DNA from: Bacilli bacterium
GTDB lineage: Bacteria; Bacillota_I; Bacilli_A; RF39; UBA660
Reading direction: 5' to 3'
Length of the DNA stretch: 32,337 nt
Assembly: GCA_028693035.1 (NCBI GenBank)
Contig: JAQUWE010000017.1
Location: 1 to 32,337, forward strand
The notes beneath the pieces were generated by a model. It searched no databases. It saw only the letters and a list, made by a program, of their open reading frames with translations, and was not told the DNA's origin. Below are positions 29,306 to 32,337 of the stretch, in pieces (the stretch's first letter is position 1; each line of letters begins with the position of its first letter). A program made the position numbers and the translations under genes.

Positions 29306-30898
29306 TTATTTTTGATTGGTATAAATAGAGGCAATGTGCTCTGCTGCTTTTATGCCATCCATTGCGGACGTTGTAATCCCGCCAGCATAGCCAGATCCTT
29401 CTCCGCAAGGATAAATTCCTCCTATATTAGAAAGACCATCATCATCTCTCACGATACGTAAAGGAGAAGAGGTCCTGCTTTCCGTACCTGCTAATAAGGC
29501 ATCCTCCATAGAATATCCTTTGATCTTATGTTCAAAATATGGGATAGCTTCTTTTAAAGCATCAGTCATATATTTAGGGTAAATGGTATTTAAATCAGAT
29601 AAAGTATAAGACCCTTTCATAATTGGATTTACTTTTCCAAAAGAAGTTGATTTTTTATTTTCTTTGAAATCTTTCCATAACTGTACAGGAATTTTTCCAT
29701 TTCCTAACTTATATGTTTTCTCTTCTAATTCTCTTTGGAAAGCAATACCGTCTAAAGGATGTTCTCCAAAGTCTTTAGGACTTACAGTTACCACGACAGC
29801 ACTGTTGGCATTTTCACTTTCCCTTGCGTGATTGCTCATCCCATTAATCGCAAGCATGCCTTCTTCAGAGGAAGCATTTACAACATACCCTCCAGGACAC
29901 ATACAGAAAGAATAGACCCCTCTATGGTTGGAAGCGGTATACGTGAGTTTGTAACTTGCTTTAGGAAGCAAAGGATGGTTTTTATACCCATACTGTGATA
30001 CATTAATCATACTTTGTGGGTGCTGGATACGAATGCCAACCGCAAAAGGTTTGGCTTCCATTTGGATGCCTTTTTCATATAACATGGCAAAAGTATCTCT
30101 TGCACTATGCCCTACTGCCAATACCAAAGTGTCTGTATCTATCCATTTTTCTTGATTGATTTCAATGGCTTTTACTTTGTCATTTTCTATTTTGATATCA
30201 CTAAGGCATGTTTCGTAGTGAAATTCTCCACTATTTTTGATAATTTCTTCTCGCATACCCTTTACTACTTCTCTTAATACATCTGTTCCTATATGGGGTT
30301 TATTTTCATATAAGATATCTTCACTTGCACCATGTTTGACAAAGGTTTCAAATACTTTTTTACCTCTGCCTTCTTTGTCTTTTACAAGGGTATTTAATTT
30401 TCCGTCAGAAAAGGTACCAGCGCCCCCTTCTCCAAATTGCACGTTTGATTCTTTATTTAAAAGACCTGTTTCCCAAAAAGATTCTACTGTTTGTACTCTT
30501 TTTTCTACAGCTTCTCCTCTTTCTATGACAATAGGTGCATAGCCTTTTTCCGCCAAAAGATAAGCCGCAAATAAACCTGCTGGGCCACTTCCTACAATAA
30601 CAGGTCTATGTTTCATGGCCTTGTTTCCAGTGACTTTGCATTCATAGTCTTCTTCTACTACCTTTAAAACATCATTTGATCTTGTTTTAGAAAGGACTTT
30701 GTCTTCATCTTTTACATACACATCTGCCTCATAACAAATCATTATATCTGGTTTTTTACGGGCATCTATTGATTTTTTTGAAATACGGTAAGAAAGGATG
30801 GCTTCTTTTGGAATCCATAGCTTTTTACTGATTCTTTTTTTGATTTCTGCCTCTGTATTTTGTTCAAAAGAAACTCTAATTTGTCTTACTCTAATCAT
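29306..30898 (-). CDS. FAD-dependent dehydrogenase (NAD(P)/FAD-dependent oxidoreductase)
   Basis: A 530-aa protein. The first 85 residues are a small N-terminal domain (IRVSFEQNTEAEIKKRISKK). The FAD-binding Rossmann motif GSGPAGLFAAYLLAEKG follows near residue 103, and FGEGGAGTFSDGKL and the C-terminal YPCGEGSGYAGGITTSAMDGIKAAE are the family's signature. These proteins are conserved in Firmicutes, and their substrate is unknown. The Met at 30898 is chosen because it overlaps the stop codon of the preceding gene (ATGA), which indicates coupling, and homology starts there; the upstream frame to 30943 is only an extension. Confidence 0.9.
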   Translation of the reverse strand: MIRVRQIRVSFEQNTEAEIKKRISKKLWIPKEAILSYRISKKSIDARKKPDIMICYEADVYVKDEDKVLSKTRSNDVLKVVEEDYECKVTGNKAMKHRPVIVGSGPAGLFAAYLLAEKGYAPIVIERGEAVEKRVQTVESFWETGLLNKESNVQFGEGGAGTFSDGKLNTLVKDKEGRGKKVFETFVKHGASEDILYENKPHIGTDVLREVVKGMREEIIKNSGEFHYETCLSDIKIENDKVKAIEINQEKWIDTDTLVLAVGHSARDTFAMLYEKGIQMEAKPFAVGIRIQHPQSMINVSQYGYKNHPLLPKASYKLTYTASNHRGVYSFCMCPGGYVVNASSEEGMLAINGMSNHARESENANSAVVVTVSPKDFGEHPLDGIAFQRELEEKTYKLGNGKIPVQLWKDFKENKKSTSFGKVNPIMKGSYTLSDLNTIYPKYMTDALKEAIPYFEHKIKGYSMEDALLAGTESRTSSPLRIVRDDDGLSNIGGIYPCGEGSGYAGGITTSAMDGIKAAEHIASIYTNQK

Positions 30899-32115
30899 TT
30901 TATTTCTCCAATCTTTTTCCCTGCGAGCATGCCTGTAATCCATGCATGGGATAAATTATAGCCACCACATTTGCCATTTACATCTAAAAGTTCTCCAATA
31001 ATATAAAGGTTTTTTGTGCGTAGGGATTCTAATGTAGAAGGATTTACTTCATCCATTGGTACCCCACCCACACATACCTGCGCTTTATCAAAAGATTCTG
31101 TTCCAATGACTTTAAGTGGGAAAGTGCTTAAACAGTTTCCTAATTTTTGTTTTTCTTTCTCTGTACATTCTTCAAAATGTTTTGCCAAAGGAAGATGACA
31201 TTCTTTTAAAATGATTCTCACAAGTTTATAATGCACAAGGGGCTCTAGTAACTGTTCTAGTGTTCTTTCTTTTACTTTTTTATTTCTGTCCTCTAAATAG
31301 GAAACAATCTCTGCAGAAGGAAGAAATGGTAGGAAATTGATGGTAAGAGATATATCTTGTCCTTTTTCTAAAGCTTTCGATACAAAATGACTTATATTGA
31401 AAATACAGATACCACTAATTCCATAATTGGTAAGCTGGATTTCGCCTTCTTCTTTCGCTACCATGTTTTTATTTATGAAAAGAGATACCTTGGCATCACA
31501 GCGAATTCCTGCCCATTCTTTTAAGTAAGAAGTTTCTAGTTTGAGTGGAACCAAAGCTGGAAGTGGTTTATTTACATGGTGTCCTAAACCTTTAACGAAG
31601 TCATATCCTACTCCATCAGATCCTGTTTTTGGAAAAGATTTAGAACCTGTTGCCAAAACTAGATTGTCAGCAATTAAATTTTCTTTTTGAGGGTTAATAA
31701 CAAACTGTGCCCCTCTTTGTGTTACTTCTTCTACATAAAAATTATTTTTGATTTCTACTTTTAGCATTTTTGCTTCTAATTCTAATGCTTCTCTTACTGT
31801 AACTGCTAAATTAGAATAGGGATAATAGTAACCATTTTTTATTTTAGGAACAATGCCTAAGGTATCAAAAAAAGAAAGGATTTCTTTTATATTTTGCTTT
31901 GTTATTATTTTTTCTAAAATATCTTTGTTTTCTGTGTAATAATTAGAAATACTCATGTCTTCATTAAAGTAATTGCATTTGCCGTTTCCTGTGATTAAGA
32001 TTTTTTTGCCACACATAGGATTTCTTTCTAGTAAAAGTACTTTTCCTTGGCCCTTTGCCGCATAAATGGCAGCTACAAGACCAGAAGCACCAGCCCCTAT
32101 TACGATTGTCTTCAT
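30895..32115 (-). CDS. HI0933/BaiN-type flavoprotein
   Basis: A 406-aa flavoprotein. The FAD motif VIGAGASGLVAAIYAAKG is at residues 5-22, followed by LLLERNPMCGKKILITGNGKCN, which is specific for the HI0933/YhiN/BaiN family. The C-terminus has VCVGGVPMDEVNPSTLESLR and GELLDVNGKCGGYNLSHAWITGMLAG. Members are NAD(P)/FAD oxidoreductases; BaiN of bile-acid-dehydroxylating Clostridium is one, but this copy cannot be tied to bile acids because most Firmicutes carry a housekeeping member. AGAGGTGATAAG precedes the ATG. It is first in a coupled pair with the next flavoprotein. Confidence 0.92.
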   Translation of the reverse strand: MKTIVIGAGASGLVAAIYAAKGQGKVLLLERNPMCGKKILITGNGKCNYFNEDMSISNYYTENKDILEKIITKQNIKEILSFFDTLGIVPKIKNGYYYPYSNLAVTVREALELEAKMLKVEIKNNFYVEEVTQRGAQFVINPQKENLIADNLVLATGSKSFPKTGSDGVGYDFVKGLGHHVNKPLPALVPLKLETSYLKEWAGIRCDAKVSLFINKNMVAKEEGEIQLTNYGISGICIFNISHFVSKALEKGQDISLTINFLPFLPSAEIVSYLEDRNKKVKERTLEQLLEPLVHYKLVRIILKECHLPLAKHFEECTEKEKQKLGNCLSTFPLKVIGTESFDKAQVCVGGVPMDEVNPSTLESLRTKNLYIIGELLDVNGKCGGYNLSHAWITGMLAGKKIGEIK

Positions 32116-32225
32116 CTTATCACCTCTTTTTCAATTATACAGGAAAGGAGGTTTTTTGGCTACTTTTTCTGATACTTTACAAAAATAGGTAAGAAAAAAC
32201 ATTGTACTATTGAAGTGATATGATA

Positions 32226-32265
32226 AAAGTAGACAAAGTCAAAAAAAGACTAAGTCTACTTTTTC
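32226..32265 (+). terminator. Hairpin with T-run upstream of the edge ORF
   Basis: On the plus strand AGTAGAC-aa-AGTC pairs with GACT-aa-GTCTACT around an A-rich loop and ends in TTTTT. It lies between the divergent flavoprotein and edge genes. It could stop outside transcription from entering a transposase gene, or act as an attenuator. Confidence 0.55.
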
Positions 32266-32297
32266 TGTGTTAAAATTTTATTAAGGAGATGTTAGGA

Positions 32298-32337
32298 ATG
32301 GGAAGACCAAGTGGTACTAAGAATCAAATGCGAAGTT
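32298..32337 (+). CDS. Partial CDS, probable IS3-type first ORF
   Basis: Only the first 13 codons are in the window: MGRPSGTKNQMRS, with AAGGAG about 9 nt upstream. The MGRPxGxKN start is typical of OrfA helix-turn-helix proteins of IS3-type insertion sequences, which bind the element ends before transposition. With so little sequence the assignment is tentative; other HTH proteins can start this way. Confidence 0.5.
   Translation, partial: MGRPSGTKNQMRS

Noticed and set aside
29306-30943. Longer start of the FAD-dehydrogenase
   Set aside because: The extra 15 codons lie inside the preceding flavoprotein gene; the ATGA overlap start fits the family better.
30895-32115. Bile-acid dehydroxylation gene baiN
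   Set aside because: The family is widespread in Firmicutes, and no other bai gene is nearby, so only the family name is used.
1-32337. CRISPR array or other regular direct repeats
   Set aside because: No set of evenly spaced repeats is seen, and no cas-like protein is present.
1-32337. Mycoplasma-type code (TGA as Trp)
   Set aside because: TGA ends several genes in conserved positions, for example the flavoprotein genes with ATGA overlaps, and Trp codons are TGG.

Overview
The window is strongly AT-rich DNA from a low-GC Gram-positive (Firmicutes) bacterium. It has strong AGGAGG/GGTGAT ribosome binding sites, many U-tract hairpin terminators and sigma-A promoters of the TTGaca-17-TATAAT kind. 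Stop codons include TGA and Trp is TGG, so the code is standard and not the Mycoplasma one. A CotE spore-coat gene with a sigma-E-like promoter and a YjcZ-like small protein point to an endospore former or a close relative of one. Gene order (rseP-cdsA-uppS, rpsP-khpA, miaB-murI, cotE not far from miaB) is Bacilli/Clostridia-like; I cannot name the species.

Layout. Nearly every gene is on the minus strand. Bases 1-160 hold nothing I recognise. 0.2-3.8 kb: acetyltransferase, NUDIX hydrolase, tRNA-Thr, DedA membrane protein, an orphan phage-type holin, a 53-aa YjcZ-like protein and a HAD phosphatase. 3.9-8.6 kb: an orphan plus-strand gene, an HD-domain protein, a multipass membrane protein, a two-gene operon (11-residue-repeat protein plus 4-TM protein) divergent from a TetR regulator through face-to-face overlapping promoters, and a membrane-tethered XRE regulator. 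8.8-12.2 kb: a serine beta-lactamase-like hydrolase, a NUDIX hydrolase, a DinD/BRO-N protein and tRNA-Leu. 12.3-17.8 kb: a NatAB-type ABC exporter, then the envelope-lipid/protease operon uppS-cdsA-rseP and the translation operon rpsP-khpA. 17.8-20.3 kb: a large single-span surface protein and cotE.

20.4-26.0 kb is the most accessory-looking part: an internally duplicated phage-like protein, a broken gene tail, a DUF6879-like protein, a nucleotidyltransferase-fold protein, a NUDIX gene with a stray NUDIX N-terminal fragment beside it, HAD, GNAT, an overlapping uracil-DNA-glycosylase/ASCH pair, and a translationally coupled CYTH/NUDIX pair. 26.1-32.1 kb returns to core genes: murI, miaB, a CmpB-like membrane protein and two overlapping flavoprotein genes. 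At the right edge a plus-strand gene begins that looks like the first ORF of an IS3-type element.

Genes working together: uppS makes the undecaprenyl carrier, cdsA makes CDP-diacylglycerol and rseP cleaves membrane proteins, all from one promoter. The ABC pair forms one exporter. CotE would assemble the spore coat. Four separate NUDIX hydrolases, a CYTH protein, an ASCH protein and a UDG make the window rich in nucleotide and modified-base handling enzymes. Nothing here is a proven new system; the best candidates are the TetR/11-mer-repeat/4-TM locus, the CYTH-NUDIX pair and the UDG-ASCH pair.
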